Positions 17,088 to 26,086 of a stretch of DNA of 64,000 nt are shown in pieces. The position numbers were made by a program, and so were the translations under genes. Under the pieces are notes generated by a model that saw only the letters and a list, made by a program, of their open reading frames with translations, did no database searches and was not told the origin of the DNA. This DNA is from CAXMQZ01 sp963707075 (GTDB lineage Bacteria; Acidobacteriota; Thermoanaerobaculia; Multivoradales; JAHEKO01): positions 62,001 through 126,000 of the forward strand of contig CAVPOX010000002.1 in assembly GCA_963707075.1 (NCBI GenBank), in the 5' to 3' direction. Within the stretch, counting starts at the first letter, position 1. Each line of letters begins with the position of its first letter.

Positions 17088-18130
17088 CTGTCCTTCGGTT
17101 CCATCAGATCGGACCGCTTCAGTTGTAGCTTCTCGGCAGTGAAATCCGAGATCTCGTAGACCCAGCTACCGTGAAAGCTGTTGAACGCATCGATCTCATC
17201 GGCCCGGCTGAGCATCTCGGCCTTCTCTTTGAGCTCCTCTTCCGACTCATCGACGGTGATCGCCACCTGCTGCACCTGGTTCGTGCCGCGGATCTTCAGG
17301 AAGTGCCGTTCACCCTCGGTGGCGTGCAGCAACTCGTAGCCACTGCCGTCGCTCAAGTCGATCGTCAGCGCCGGCTCGAAGCGCAGACCGGCAACCTGGT
17401 TATCGTCGGCAACGAAGACCTCATCAAACCGCAGCCCGCTCAAGATCGAGCTGAGGCGACTGGCTTCGCTCGCTTTGAGCTGCCTGTTGGCCGGCAGATC
17501 GGTCAAAGTCAGCTCACCCCCCTCTGCGGGCTTTGCCAGGACGAAATCGGGTCCGCTGAGTCGGGTCACCTCGGAGGCTGGGTGATCGACGATCGCCTTG
17601 TCGAGGTACGAGCCGGCATCGGTGTCGAGACGGACCCCCCGGGAGGTCAGAAAGATCGGGGATTCCTTCTCATCGAGACGCTGCACGTAACTGCCCGCGC
17701 CGCCCTCCGAGGAGTCTCCAACTCGCAGACGCACCATTTCCTGACTGGCGGAATCGATCAGCGCTACCTCCACCGTCTCGGGACCCGCAGGTTCGAGCCC
17801 CAGCTCTTCAGCCAGACCTGCCCCCGAACCAACTTCACGCTCCAGACCGATTTCCAGAAGGTCGCGGAGCAGTCGGTTCACCGAGGCGTTGCCGGCCGGA
17901 TAGCCTCGCTTCTCGACAACAGTGAATTGATCTCCCTGCCGTCTCAAAGTGACGGTCTCCTCTCCTTTGGAAAGCTCGATCGTCGCTATCTCATCAGGAT
18001 TCAGGTTCGACAGGAAAAGCTGTCCGCGCTGGAACCGGTCGGCCCGTCCCTGGGTCTGCCAGAAAGTCAGCGCCGAGAGCGCAAACAGGACGGCAACCAC
18101 CATCAACAGATTGCGATTGGTCTTGCTCAT
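17084..18130 (-). CDS. DUF4340 domain protein
   Basis: 348 residues. A single N-terminal membrane helix (about 8-25) is followed by a periplasmic region with alternating beta strands, typical of DUF4340: DEIATIELSKGEETVTLRRQ, then VVEKRGYPAGNASVNRLLRD and later repeated units of the same kind. DUF4340 genes are commonly found directly after GldG-like genes in ABC transporter clusters, as here. ATG at 18130 overlaps the GldG-like stop as ATGA; the frame upstream lies inside the neighbour and is not used. Likely an accessory extracytoplasmic subunit of the transporter. Biochemical function is unknown. Confidence 0.85.
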   Translation of the reverse strand: MSKTNRNLLMVVAVLFALSALTFWQTQGRADRFQRGQLFLSNLNPDEIATIELSKGEETVTLRRQGDQFTVVEKRGYPAGNASVNRLLRDLLEIGLEREVGSGAGLAEELGLEPAGPETVEVALIDSASQEMVRLRVGDSSEGGAGSYVQRLDEKESPIFLTSRGVRLDTDAGSYLDKAIVDHPASEVTRLSGPDFVLAKPAEGGELTLTDLPANRQLKASEASRLSSILSGLRFDEVFVADDNQVAGLRFEPALTIDLSDGSGYELLHATEGERHFLKIRGTNQVQQVAITVDESEEELKEKAEMLSRADEIDAFNSFHGSWVYEISDFTAEKLQLKRSDLMEPKDS

Positions 18131-20169
18131 TGCCCACCCCCTGTCACCTCCTGGTGCATGCGCCGACGGCGCAGCCCCAGGCCTATTCCGACCGCCAGAA
18201 CCAGGATTGGCATCCAACCCAGAACCGAGAATCGCACCTTGGCCTCCTCACGCTCCAACGCCTCTCGGCGGCCCTTGCGAATCTCCCGAAGCTCCCGGTT
18301 GGCCTCGCTCAATCGGTCGTTGAGACGATCGACCTCCTCCTGTACCTGCTTTTGAAAGAGCGCCGCCTGCTGGCCACTCATCTCCTGTCGTTTCTGCCTC
18401 AATTCCTCTTCCGCAGCCGCCACCTCTTCGCGCAGTTGGCGCTCCCGTTCGAGAGTCTGCACCTCCGCCGCATCCTCGATGTCGTCGAAGAGCGTGAACG
18501 GGCGACGAATGGCATGCTTGGCGCGGATTCCCATCAGCTCCTCGGCACCCATCAGATAGTCGACCAGATTGAGCAGCAGCTTGTGATTGTCGTTGGTCGC
18601 CATGGTCAATCCCAGGAAGTTTCGCTGGAAGGCGATCTGATCCGAGATGACATCGACGTCACTCATGACCACGACCGTTGCCTCACCCCGTTCGTCATCG
18701 GGTACCGGATCCTGGTGGATCATCTCGGCACCTTCAGGGGGCGGCAGCTTGACTCCCGGTGGCAGACCGGGAGGGGTCTCCGGCGTCTCGGCCGGATAGT
18801 CGATGCCTTCCGGGTACGCCGTGGGCAACCTGCCCTTGATCTGATAGCCCAGGACTACCGACTCCGTACCGGGGACGAAAGCATCCCGCAGCTTGGCCGG
18901 CTGGCTCAGATCGGTATAGGCCAGCTTGCCTGGCTCACCGCCGAACCCGGGCTCGATGGTGAGGGTACTTCCGGTGGCGGTGGTCGTCACCAGCGGCGTC
19001 AGCTCCACACCTTCGGCTTCGCTGCCGACGAGCGGCCGCAGAGCACCTGCCATGAGGAAGCGCAACTCGCTCAATCCTTCGAAGACCGGATGGTCGATCG
19101 CCAGGGTCTGGTCGCGGGTCGTGTCGTTGAACGAGAGATCGATCAGCACCGACTCGGCACCCCCTCGCGGATCCACGGCGCGGCGCACCGCAAGATCCAT
19201 ATCCGCGGCGAATTGGTTCGCAGGCATCTCCAGTCCCCAGGCTGCCAGCATCGCACCCAGGTTGGAGGCGGGCTGATACTGCAAGGCCTGCCAGGGCTGT
19301 TGCGGATTCTGTGGGGGACGATCATCCAGGGCGTAGGGATCCTGAAATATCAGGGTATTGCCCCCTCGCACCACCCACTCGTCCAGGGCCCAGAGCGCCT
19401 TGTCGCTCAGACCCTTCGGGTGGATGACCACCACCAGATCGAATTCGTCGGGCGAGATGTGCTCGGTCTCGCGATCGATCGAACGCACGTTGTGGGCCTC
19501 TTCCAGCAACTGCAGCGCCACCCATTTCTCAGGAGGCTGACGACCCTGGGCCGCGAGCATCTGGGCCAGATAGGGATTGTCGGCACCGCCGAAGACCTCC
19601 AGGCCCGACAAGACTCCGACAGTCCTGCTGGAGGGCCAGAGCAGCGCATGGAGCGTCTTGGAAATCTCGTATTCGATGGTCTCTTGACGGTCGGGCCAGA
19701 GGAACTCGATGATGTCCCGGCTGCCAGTCTGCGTCTGGAAGACCAACCCGAAAAAGAACAGATCTCCTTCCTGGTTGATCGGCTTGCCGTCGAGACCGAA
19801 GTCGAGCGCGTCCTGCGCCTCGTCGCTGTCGGTCACGGGATCGATGAAGTGGACGCGAATCCGACCCTGCGCCGCCCTCTCATACTCCTTCAAGAGCGAG
19901 CGCAGATACCGGTCGTAGGCAATGAAGTTCTTGATGAAGCGCGGCAGAGTCTTGCCCGTGGTTTCGGAAAAGTACAGATCGATGTCGACCGGCTTGACCC
20001 CTTCACTGACCATGCGGTCGAGGATTTGCTCCGTACCCTCGGTCAACGAATAGAGGTTGTCCTGGGTCATATCGAACCGGGCGCCCTCCAGCTGGTCGAA
20101 AACGATGTGATTGCCGAACAACACAGCCAGGGCGATCAAGACAATAGTCAGAATTTTGCTGTTTGCCAT
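18127..20169 (-). CDS. GldG-like ABC-associated extracytoplasmic protein
   Basis: 680 residues. An N-terminal helix (about 5-22) is followed by the GldG-type start of the periplasmic part (RFDMTQDNLYSLTEGTEQIL), a domain of unknown function with DIDLYFSE and YERAAQGRIRVHFIDP, and a beta/alpha domain with FDLVVVIHPKGLSDKALWALDE. Near the end lie a coiled coil very rich in Glu, Gln and Arg (about 575-655) and a final membrane helix with an Arg-rich end. This is the organisation of GldG and its relatives outside the gliding bacteria. ATG at 20169 has a strong AAGGAGG site. It is placed between the permease and the DUF4340 gene. Confidence 0.88.
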   Translation of the reverse strand: MANSKILTIVLIALAVLFGNHIVFDQLEGARFDMTQDNLYSLTEGTEQILDRMVSEGVKPVDIDLYFSETTGKTLPRFIKNFIAYDRYLRSLLKEYERAAQGRIRVHFIDPVTDSDEAQDALDFGLDGKPINQEGDLFFFGLVFQTQTGSRDIIEFLWPDRQETIEYEISKTLHALLWPSSRTVGVLSGLEVFGGADNPYLAQMLAAQGRQPPEKWVALQLLEEAHNVRSIDRETEHISPDEFDLVVVIHPKGLSDKALWALDEWVVRGGNTLIFQDPYALDDRPPQNPQQPWQALQYQPASNLGAMLAAWGLEMPANQFAADMDLAVRRAVDPRGGAESVLIDLSFNDTTRDQTLAIDHPVFEGLSELRFLMAGALRPLVGSEAEGVELTPLVTTTATGSTLTIEPGFGGEPGKLAYTDLSQPAKLRDAFVPGTESVVLGYQIKGRLPTAYPEGIDYPAETPETPPGLPPGVKLPPPEGAEMIHQDPVPDDERGEATVVVMSDVDVISDQIAFQRNFLGLTMATNDNHKLLLNLVDYLMGAEELMGIRAKHAIRRPFTLFDDIEDAAEVQTLERERQLREEVAAAEEELRQKRQEMSGQQAALFQKQVQEEVDRLNDRLSEANRELREIRKGRREALEREEAKVRFSVLGWMPILVLAVGIGLGLRRRRMHQEVTGGGQ

Positions 20170-20182
20170 CTGATCTCCCTCC

Positions 20183-20935
20183 TTACGCGGCACGGGTTCG
20201 GTCCAGAACCAGCATGCCGCATATCAGCCAGCCCAAGGTAAACAGACAGAAGAAAACCAACGAACGGACCTCCAGCAAGCCCCGACTGAGCGTCTCGAAG
20301 TGATCGATCAGACTCAATCCCGAAAAAACGTCCTCGAGGTAGCCGCCGCCTGGAAGATTGCCGATGAACTCGAGCGTCTGCGGCAACCCCAGCAGAAGAA
20401 AGAGCGCCGAGGCTGCAACTCCGAGGATGAAGGCCACGACCTGGTTGCGACTCAGAGCGGAGAACAACATCCCAACTGCCAGGAAGGCGGCCGCAGCCAG
20501 AGCGCTCGCCAGATAGCCACCGAAGACAGCCCCCCAATCCGGATCACCGAGGCGTGCGACCTGAAACACTACCGGCCAGGTCAAGAGAAGCGAGAGCCCC
20601 AGAAAACACCACCCGGCGAGAAACTTCCCGACATACGCTCCTTGCAGCGTCACCGGCAGCGTCAGGAGCAGCTCCACCGTGCCGGTCTTGCGCTCTTCGG
20701 CCCACAAGCGCATGGCTACGGCGGGCACCAGGATCACGAACAGCCAAGGAATGTAATTGAAGAACGGGGCCAGATCGGCCTGGCGCAATTCCAGCAGTCG
20801 ACCGAAATCGCGCGACAGGGTCAGGAAGCCGATCGCCACGAGAAAGATGACGATGAAAACGTAGCCCAGAGGCGAGGAGAAGTAGGCTTTGAACTCCCGC
20901 CGAAAGACGGGCTTGATACCGGTCAGCCAGCTCAT
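20183..20935 (-). CDS. ABC-2 type permease (GldF-like)
   Basis: 250 residues with six predicted membrane helices. The start resembles GldF and related ABC-2 permeases (KPVFRREFKAYFSSPLGYV, then FFNYIPWLFVILVPAVAMRLWAEERKTGTVELLLTLPV). The segment EERKTGT-ELLLTLP is the family hallmark. ATG at 20935 overlaps the ATPase stop as ATGA. It forms the membrane part of the transporter with the ATPase encoded just upstream. Substrate unknown; in Bacteroidetes the GldA-GldF-GldG complex is linked to gliding and secretion, but there are no other gliding genes here. Confidence 0.88.
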   Translation of the reverse strand: MSWLTGIKPVFRREFKAYFSSPLGYVFIVIFLVAIGFLTLSRDFGRLLELRQADLAPFFNYIPWLFVILVPAVAMRLWAEERKTGTVELLLTLPVTLQGAYVGKFLAGWCFLGLSLLLTWPVVFQVARLGDPDWGAVFGGYLASALAAAAFLAVGMLFSALSRNQVVAFILGVAASALFLLLGLPQTLEFIGNLPGGGYLEDVFSGLSLIDHFETLSRGLLEVRSLVFFCLFTLGWLICGMLVLDRTRAA

Positions 20936-21867
20936 GCCGCGATCCCCCGTGTGATCTCCCGGAACAATTCGTCGAACCGCCCCTCCTGCAGGTGCACACT
21001 GTGGATTTCCAGGCCGCCCACCAGTTCCATCAGGTCGTCCAGGTGGTTTTCGCCACCGTGGGGATAGACGTCCATCATGGTGTCGGACCAGCGCTCGACG
21101 CGCTGACACCAGGGTGCGGCTTCGATTCGGCTCGTCACCTCCGGAATCAGATCGCCGGGGAGCGACAAGCGAATCACGTTGTGACTCGGTGCCTGCGCAA
21201 TGAGCTCGGCCGGCGTCGAGTCCACCAGGATCTTGCCCTGCGAGATGATCAGAGCACGATTGCAGATCCGCTCGGCCTCGTCCAGGATGTGGGTCGAGAG
21301 CACGATGGCCTTGTCCGCGGAAAGACCGGTGATGAGCTCCTGCACCAGTGCTTTCTGATTGGGATCGAGTCCATCGGTCGGTTCGTCCAGGATCAGGATC
21401 TCCGGATCGTGAATCAGCGCCTGGGCCAAGCCGACGCGGCGCTGGTATCCCTTCGAGAGCGTGTCGATGGTCTGATGCACGACCCTCTCGAGGCCCGTAC
21501 TCTGGACCACGTCCGCCACGGCCTGGTTGATGTCGGCAACCTCTCGCGTTTCGGCGATGAACTCGAGAAAACCGGTCACGGTCATCTCGCCATAGGCCGG
21601 GGCCGATTCGGACAGATAGCCGATCCTGCGACGTGCCTGCAACGAGTCCCTGGCCAGGTCATGTCCCGCCACAGTGACGGAGCCGCCATCGGGCTCGAGA
21701 AAGCCGGTGATCATTCGCATGGCTGTGGTTTTGCCCGCGCCGTTGGGCCCCAGGAATCCGAGGATGTCGCCCCGGTGCACCTGAAAGTCGATGCCGTCGA
21801 CGGCCCGGATCGGTCCGTAGTGCTTCACCAATCCGCGAACGTCGATCAAGACGTCAGCGTTACTCAT
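20932..21867 (-). CDS. ABC transporter ATP-binding protein (GldA-like)
   Basis: 311 residues. Walker A GPNGAGKTT (about 38-46), Q-loop near SESAP, signature LSKGYQRRVGLAQAL, Walker B ILILDEPTDGLDP, and the switch histidine in VLSTHIL. The C-terminal 80 residues form the extra domain seen in ABC-2 exporters. First gene of the 13-gene minus-strand cluster; the promoter must lie in the 185 bp upstream (21868-22052), where I see an AAAAGGAGGGG stretch and a nearer GGAGACTGAG site but no convincing -35/-10 pair. Confidence 0.93.
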   Translation of the reverse strand: MSNADVLIDVRGLVKHYGPIRAVDGIDFQVHRGDILGFLGPNGAGKTTAMRMITGFLEPDGGSVTVAGHDLARDSLQARRRIGYLSESAPAYGEMTVTGFLEFIAETREVADINQAVADVVQSTGLERVVHQTIDTLSKGYQRRVGLAQALIHDPEILILDEPTDGLDPNQKALVQELITGLSADKAIVLSTHILDEAERICNRALIISQGKILVDSTPAELIAQAPSHNVIRLSLPGDLIPEVTSRIEAAPWCQRVERWSDTMMDVYPHGGENHLDDLMELVGGLEIHSVHLQEGRFDELFREITRGIAA

Positions 21868-22052
21868 GGCTCTCAGTCTCCAAAATCCCCTCCTTTTGAA
21901 GGCTGTTCCTCAAGTGTTTTTACGGAAAGGGCCAGATCTGCCGTCCGGTCGCGCCAAAATGACCGCTCCCCGGACCACATCGGACCCAGAAATCGGGGCC
22001 CACACTGAGCCCCTCCACCTCTAAAGCAAAGCGCGTACCAGACTCTGGGAGG

Positions 22053-23699
22053 CTAATCCATGGACGGCAGCCAGTCGCTCCGGCCCACCATCTCCCAGCG
22101 GGCGAGCGATACGGGAATCATGCCTACCTCGAAGAGCTCCGTCATGAAACCCTTCAGGGTGAAAGCAGTCCCGAGCTGCTGGGCACGCTCGGCCATCAGG
22201 GCGTCGATCAGAGTCTTGCCCGTGAGATAGCTCGTGCCGTAACCAGGCTGGCGAAGATAGAGTTGCTGCTCGAACAAGACGAGGTTACCGTCGGCCCGAA
22301 ACCACCCCCGGGGTGTCGCTCCACTGGCGAGCTTCGTCGCCTCCTCCACCGTCAACTCGTTGCTCTGTACCCGCAGGCCGGCGATGGCTCGTGCCGCCCG
22401 CATGGCGATCATGATGTAGACCAGCTCGCGACTGCGCGGGCTGTCTGCGAACATCCCGGCGCTCATCATCATCTCTTCGAAGGCCGTGGCGAGCCCCTCG
22501 GAGCGACTGTCCCAGATGTTGTAGAGCGACTGCGTGCGACGAATAGGACTCTGATGGGGGTGCTCGCGCAGGTAGGCCTTGTCGATCCAGTGAATGAAGT
22601 GACTGTGCAGCACACGTGGGTCCCGCATAGCGACCTGGAGGAAAAAATGGCGATCCTCCGGTGGCACCCAGCCGATCAGACGCTCGCGCAGTGCCGGCTC
22701 CATGAAGGCCTCGACCTCGAGCACGTCGTCGTCCTCGAGGAAATCCATGAAGCTCCTGGTGGCGACTTCATTCAGGGTGTCCCATGCCGCCGGGTTGTCA
22801 GGCGGATCGAGGGGAGGCAGGGAGCGGTTCTGGTGTTCCTCCAGCTTCATGTTGGAAACCGATCGCGCCAGCTCCCGTTCCATCAGCCGCAGCTCGTCTT
22901 CCCAGGAGTAGGGCAAAAGGTGGACGTTCTGCAGATACCAGGTGTAGTTGTCGACGCCGATCCCTGATGGCCCCTGCTTGCTGGGGAATTGCGCCTCCAG
23001 CCAGGCAGCGAAATCGTCCGTCGCTTGTCGCGCACGCTCGCAAACGGGGACCAGATCAGGATGGTGCTCCTGGAGGACCTGCGCCAACGCCTCAAACTGG
23101 GCACTCTGGCCCTGCTGGGTGCGAATGCCCAATTGCCAAAGATCACGGGCATCCCCCGTCAGGTTCGACTTCGCCTGTTCGAGCAGAGGCGGAATCACCC
23201 CCAACTGGAACCGAAGGCGGTCCAGATCGCGACTATCGAGCGGAAACGTCAGGCGCCATAGCTCGATGGCGGCCTCATTGACCGGTCCCTCCTTCAGCGG
23301 CGTGTCGCTCTCCGAGTCGATCAACAGCGCATAGAAGGCCGGATCCCGTGCCCACGGCCGCATGACGCGATGATCGAAGTCGAGCCCGTTCATCTCGGCC
23401 CACACCAGCCACCAATCGATCTGTTGCTCGACGGGCCAGGCGGCGATGTCGATGGCCTTCAGCCGCTCCTGATAGGCCGCCAGCTCGCGATGCTGCCCTG
23501 CCATCGCGGCAGCCGTGTAGTCGGGGACTCCTGCCTGCAGCCGCGGGGGCTGGAACTCTCGCCAGGCTGCGAACAGCTCGACGAGATCCTGGTAACTGCC
23601 ACTCGATTTTTCCGGCTCTCGCGCCCGCGCGTCGGCAGCGATACTGCCCAGAGCCAGGAACAGGACGATCAGGACGATGCGTGATGAACGAACAGACAT
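22053..23699 (-). CDS. DUF885-like secreted protein with a degenerate metal motif
   Basis: 548 residues with a signal peptide (about 1-24). The C-terminal half follows the layout of DUF885 proteins, which resemble M32-type metallopeptidases: a conserved helix with REHPHQSPIRR, then SEGLATAFEEMMMSAG, and a final region PGYGTSYLTGKTLIDALMAE followed by FTLKGFMTELFEVGMIPVSL. In DUF885 the first helix normally has a HExPGHHLQ metal site. Here the HE pair is absent and only His-Pro-His remains, so peptidase activity is doubtful. The glutamate of SEG, a probable second-shell or metal residue, is kept. ATG at 23699 directly precedes the signal peptide. Confidence 0.65.
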   Translation of the reverse strand: MSVRSSRIVLIVLFLALGSIAADARAREPEKSSGSYQDLVELFAAWREFQPPRLQAGVPDYTAAAMAGQHRELAAYQERLKAIDIAAWPVEQQIDWWLVWAEMNGLDFDHRVMRPWARDPAFYALLIDSESDTPLKEGPVNEAAIELWRLTFPLDSRDLDRLRFQLGVIPPLLEQAKSNLTGDARDLWQLGIRTQQGQSAQFEALAQVLQEHHPDLVPVCERARQATDDFAAWLEAQFPSKQGPSGIGVDNYTWYLQNVHLLPYSWEDELRLMERELARSVSNMKLEEHQNRSLPPLDPPDNPAAWDTLNEVATRSFMDFLEDDDVLEVEAFMEPALRERLIGWVPPEDRHFFLQVAMRDPRVLHSHFIHWIDKAYLREHPHQSPIRRTQSLYNIWDSRSEGLATAFEEMMMSAGMFADSPRSRELVYIMIAMRAARAIAGLRVQSNELTVEEATKLASGATPRGWFRADGNLVLFEQQLYLRQPGYGTSYLTGKTLIDALMAERAQQLGTAFTLKGFMTELFEVGMIPVSLARWEMVGRSDWLPSMD

Positions 23700-23772
23700 A
23701 ACGGTTTCCTCCGACTCGGGGAGTGTACACGGGAGTCCCACCGGAGTCTCTGGCGCGATCCGAAGAGTTGAC

Positions 23773-25410
23773 TCAGGGATTCACCGACAGATGACGATTG
23801 ACGGGCACATTCAGGAAGCGGGACTGGCGACCGTCGGGCCAAAACACCGTCAGGCGGTCCACCTTCGACGCCTCGGCGAGGCCGAAATGGTGACGAGGAT
23901 CGTTGACCGACAAGAAGGAGCCACCGACCACGCGGTGCCGTGTGTAGTGGTGTTGGGCCACGTCAGCTTCGACCCGCACGGCATCCGACGCGTCGACGAT
24001 GATCCAGGATCCCAGAGTCTCGCTGTCGTTGCGCAACACCGTCGGCGCGGCATCGACATTGGAGATCGCCATATCCAGGTCGCCATCGAAATCCAGATCG
24101 CCCACCGCCAGGCCATGGCTGACTTCCTCGATGGCAAGCCCGGGACCAGCCTGCGAGGAGACATCGACAAAGGTCCCTCCCTCGTTGACCAGCATCAGAT
24201 TGGGCTGTTTGAAGCCACCGCTGATCTCCGGCACCAGGTCCGCCTGGGGATAGATGTGGCCATTGGCGACGAAGACATCCAGATCACCATCGTGATCGAA
24301 GTCGGAGAGCGTGGTGCCCCAGGAGAGCAGCGCGAAGGTCGGCTTGTCGAGGAGCACGTTGCGCGTGACATCCTCGAAGATGAAGTCCCCGAGATTCCGG
24401 TACAGGGTCGAGGCGTCCTTCTGGAAGTTGGTGACCAGGATGTCGGCGAGGCCATCACTCTCCAGATCGCCGGCAGCCAAACCCATCCCCGCCTGCGCCG
24501 CACCCATCGCATCGAGCGCGGCACCACTCCACAGACCGACTTCCTCGAAGTGGCCCTCGCCGTCGCTTTTGTAGATGTAGTTGGGATTGGAATCGTTGGC
24601 GGCGTAGATGTCCAGATCCAGATCCCCATCGAGATCGAGCGCCATGATGCCGAAGGTGTAGAACAGCCCGACATCTTCCAGGCCCGCTTCCTCTGTGGCC
24701 AGACGAAACTCCCCCCCACCCATATTCTCGAAGTACTGGTTGGCTTCGCCCTCGAGACCGAAGGGTCCCAGCATGACCTTGAGACCCTCCCAATCGAGGC
24801 TGGGCTCTTCGTTGAGCACCTCCTCCAGCGTGCAGGCGATGTAGGCACCCAGGAAGAGATCTTCGTCCCCATCGCCGTCCGCATCGAAAAACACCGCCCC
24901 GGCCGACCAACCGTCGATGCTCGGCGGATTGGCAACGCGCTCGTAGCTACCGTCCCCCAAATTGCGGTAGAGAGTGTCCGGGCCGAAGTTGGTTACCAAG
25001 AGGTCGACCAGCCCGTCGCCGTCGATGTCTCCGGTGGCGAGACCCGACCCCCAACTGTCGTCTCCCAGTCCCGCGCGAGCGGTGACGTCGACGAAACGAG
25101 CCCCGTCGTTGCGATAAAGGACATCGCGCCCTTTCTCGGCGACTTGGTTGCCCTCCAGGCGCCAACCATTGACCAGGTAGAGATCGAGGTCGCCATCGCC
25201 GTCGTAGTCGACGAAGCCGAGCCCGGTACCGTTGGACTCCATGATGTGCGGCTTGTTGTCACGTCCGCACCAGGTGGGCGCGATGGCTCCCATCTGCGGC
25301 GCCACATCGATGAAATACAGCGGCGGCGGGTCGGCCGCGCGGACCGACCCGACCGCCGCCAGGGTCGATATCGACAGGGCGACGATTGCGTAACGGGTTC
25401 TTGTTCGCAC
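23773..25410 (-). CDS. FG-GAP/VCBS repeat protein with ASPIC/UnbV domain (CRTAC1-like)
   Basis: 545 residues, secreted (signal peptide about 1-29). The middle is a beta-propeller of FG-GAP/VCBS repeats: at least seven calcium-loop motifs of the form DxDGDGDLD, e.g. DYDGDGDLDLYLVNG, DIDGDGLVDLLVTNFG, DHDGDLDVFVANG. The C-terminus is a typical ASPIC/UnbV domain (GGSFLSVNDPRHHFGL, VDRLTVFWPDGRQS). Such proteins are common in Acidobacteria and Planctomycetes, often without known function. The start is GTG at 25410, chosen because it begins directly before a good signal peptide and lies 16 bp after the stop of the small gene upstream; earlier starts would overlap that gene. Confidence 0.88.
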   Translation of the reverse strand: MRTRTRYAIVALSISTLAAVGSVRAADPPPLYFIDVAPQMGAIAPTWCGRDNKPHIMESNGTGLGFVDYDGDGDLDLYLVNGWRLEGNQVAEKGRDVLYRNDGARFVDVTARAGLGDDSWGSGLATGDIDGDGLVDLLVTNFGPDTLYRNLGDGSYERVANPPSIDGWSAGAVFFDADGDGDEDLFLGAYIACTLEEVLNEEPSLDWEGLKVMLGPFGLEGEANQYFENMGGGEFRLATEEAGLEDVGLFYTFGIMALDLDGDLDLDIYAANDSNPNYIYKSDGEGHFEEVGLWSGAALDAMGAAQAGMGLAAGDLESDGLADILVTNFQKDASTLYRNLGDFIFEDVTRNVLLDKPTFALLSWGTTLSDFDHDGDLDVFVANGHIYPQADLVPEISGGFKQPNLMLVNEGGTFVDVSSQAGPGLAIEEVSHGLAVGDLDFDGDLDMAISNVDAAPTVLRNDSETLGSWIIVDASDAVRVEADVAQHHYTRHRVVGGSFLSVNDPRHHFGLAEASKVDRLTVFWPDGRQSRFLNVPVNRHLSVNP

Positions 25411-25426
25411 CGATCGGGCGTCGACG

Positions 25427-25903
25427 CTACTTGACCAGGCTGCTGGCGACCTTGTCGAAGTCACCCCAGGCCGCCTTGCGAGCGGTTTCGTCCTTCGCTT
25501 CACGCAGGGCCTTCGACGCCGCCAGAGCCTTCTTCTTGTCTTCCTTGGTGACGATCACGAAGCCTTCGTCGTAGATTCCGGCATCCTCGCCGGCAGCGTT
25601 GTGGTGATGGCCTCCCTCGACCAGACGCTTGCGAATGCCGGCTACGGCATTGTCACCTTCGTTGCCGAACAGAGCCATCTGCGCGGCCGACGTCTCCCAG
25701 TCGCCCGCTTCGAAAGCCCGTCTGGCTGCCAGGTAGTGGTTGTGCAACATCGCTTTCACGAAATCGGATTCGGCGGTTCGCATTCCCAGAATCACATCGG
25801 CCAGGGCATCGTAAGCCGCCACCGTCGTCTTGGGTGTTTGCTGCGCGAATCCGGGCGCCACCAACACCGTTGCCATCACTGCCACCAATAGAGCTCGTTT
25901 CAT
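25427..25903 (-). CDS. Small secreted helical protein of unknown function
   Basis: 158 residues, with a clear signal peptide ending in GFAQQ. I do not recognise the family. The mature part is mostly helical, with an AESDFVKAMLHNHYLAARRA helix and a conserved-looking GGHHHN turn (about 105-110) followed by EDAGIYDEGFVIVTKED and a Lys/Ala-rich helix. The three adjacent histidines could bind a metal. A very good AAAAGGAGGATACGG site precedes the ATG. It lies 16 bp upstream of the ASPIC/UnbV gene and is probably co-transcribed with it. Confidence 0.75.
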   Translation of the reverse strand: MKRALLVAVMATVLVAPGFAQQTPKTTVAAYDALADVILGMRTAESDFVKAMLHNHYLAARRAFEAGDWETSAAQMALFGNEGDNAVAGIRKRLVEGGHHHNAAGEDAGIYDEGFVIVTKEDKKKALAASKALREAKDETARKAAWGDFDKVASSLVK

Positions 25904-26031
25904 CCGTATCCTCCTTTTGTCCTATCCAGGCTGAGTCAGCCAGGCTACTCGAGAGCCACTACTCTATCGGAAGTCGCCCGGAAAGTGCTCGGCCCGACCG
26001 GTGCGTGCCTCGGAACCGAGCAAAAGAAAGA

Positions 26032-26057
26032 GGCCGGAGGTCTCACGACCTCCGGCC
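26032..26057 (-). terminator. Intrinsic terminator of the 26087-28084 gene
   Basis: Perfect 10-bp stem (GGCCGGAGGT at 26032-26041, ACCTCCGGCC at 26048-26057) with a 6-base loop. On the minus strand it is followed by TCTTTCTTTT. It lies 29 bp after the stop of the secreted-protein gene, which makes that gene a separate transcription unit from 25427-25903. Confidence 0.85.
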
Positions 26058-26086
26058 AAAGCAGACTCGAACAAAATGGAACGAGC

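Noticed and set aside
18130..20241. 703-codon plus-strand open frame opposite the GldG-like gene
   Set aside because: Same reason: the minus-strand protein is clearly real, overlaps its neighbours by 4 bp and has a ribosome site; the opposite frame has none of these.
23677..25434. 585-codon plus-strand open frame opposite the ASPIC/UnbV gene
   Set aside because: The repeating pattern only mirrors the FG-GAP repeats of the real gene on the minus strand.
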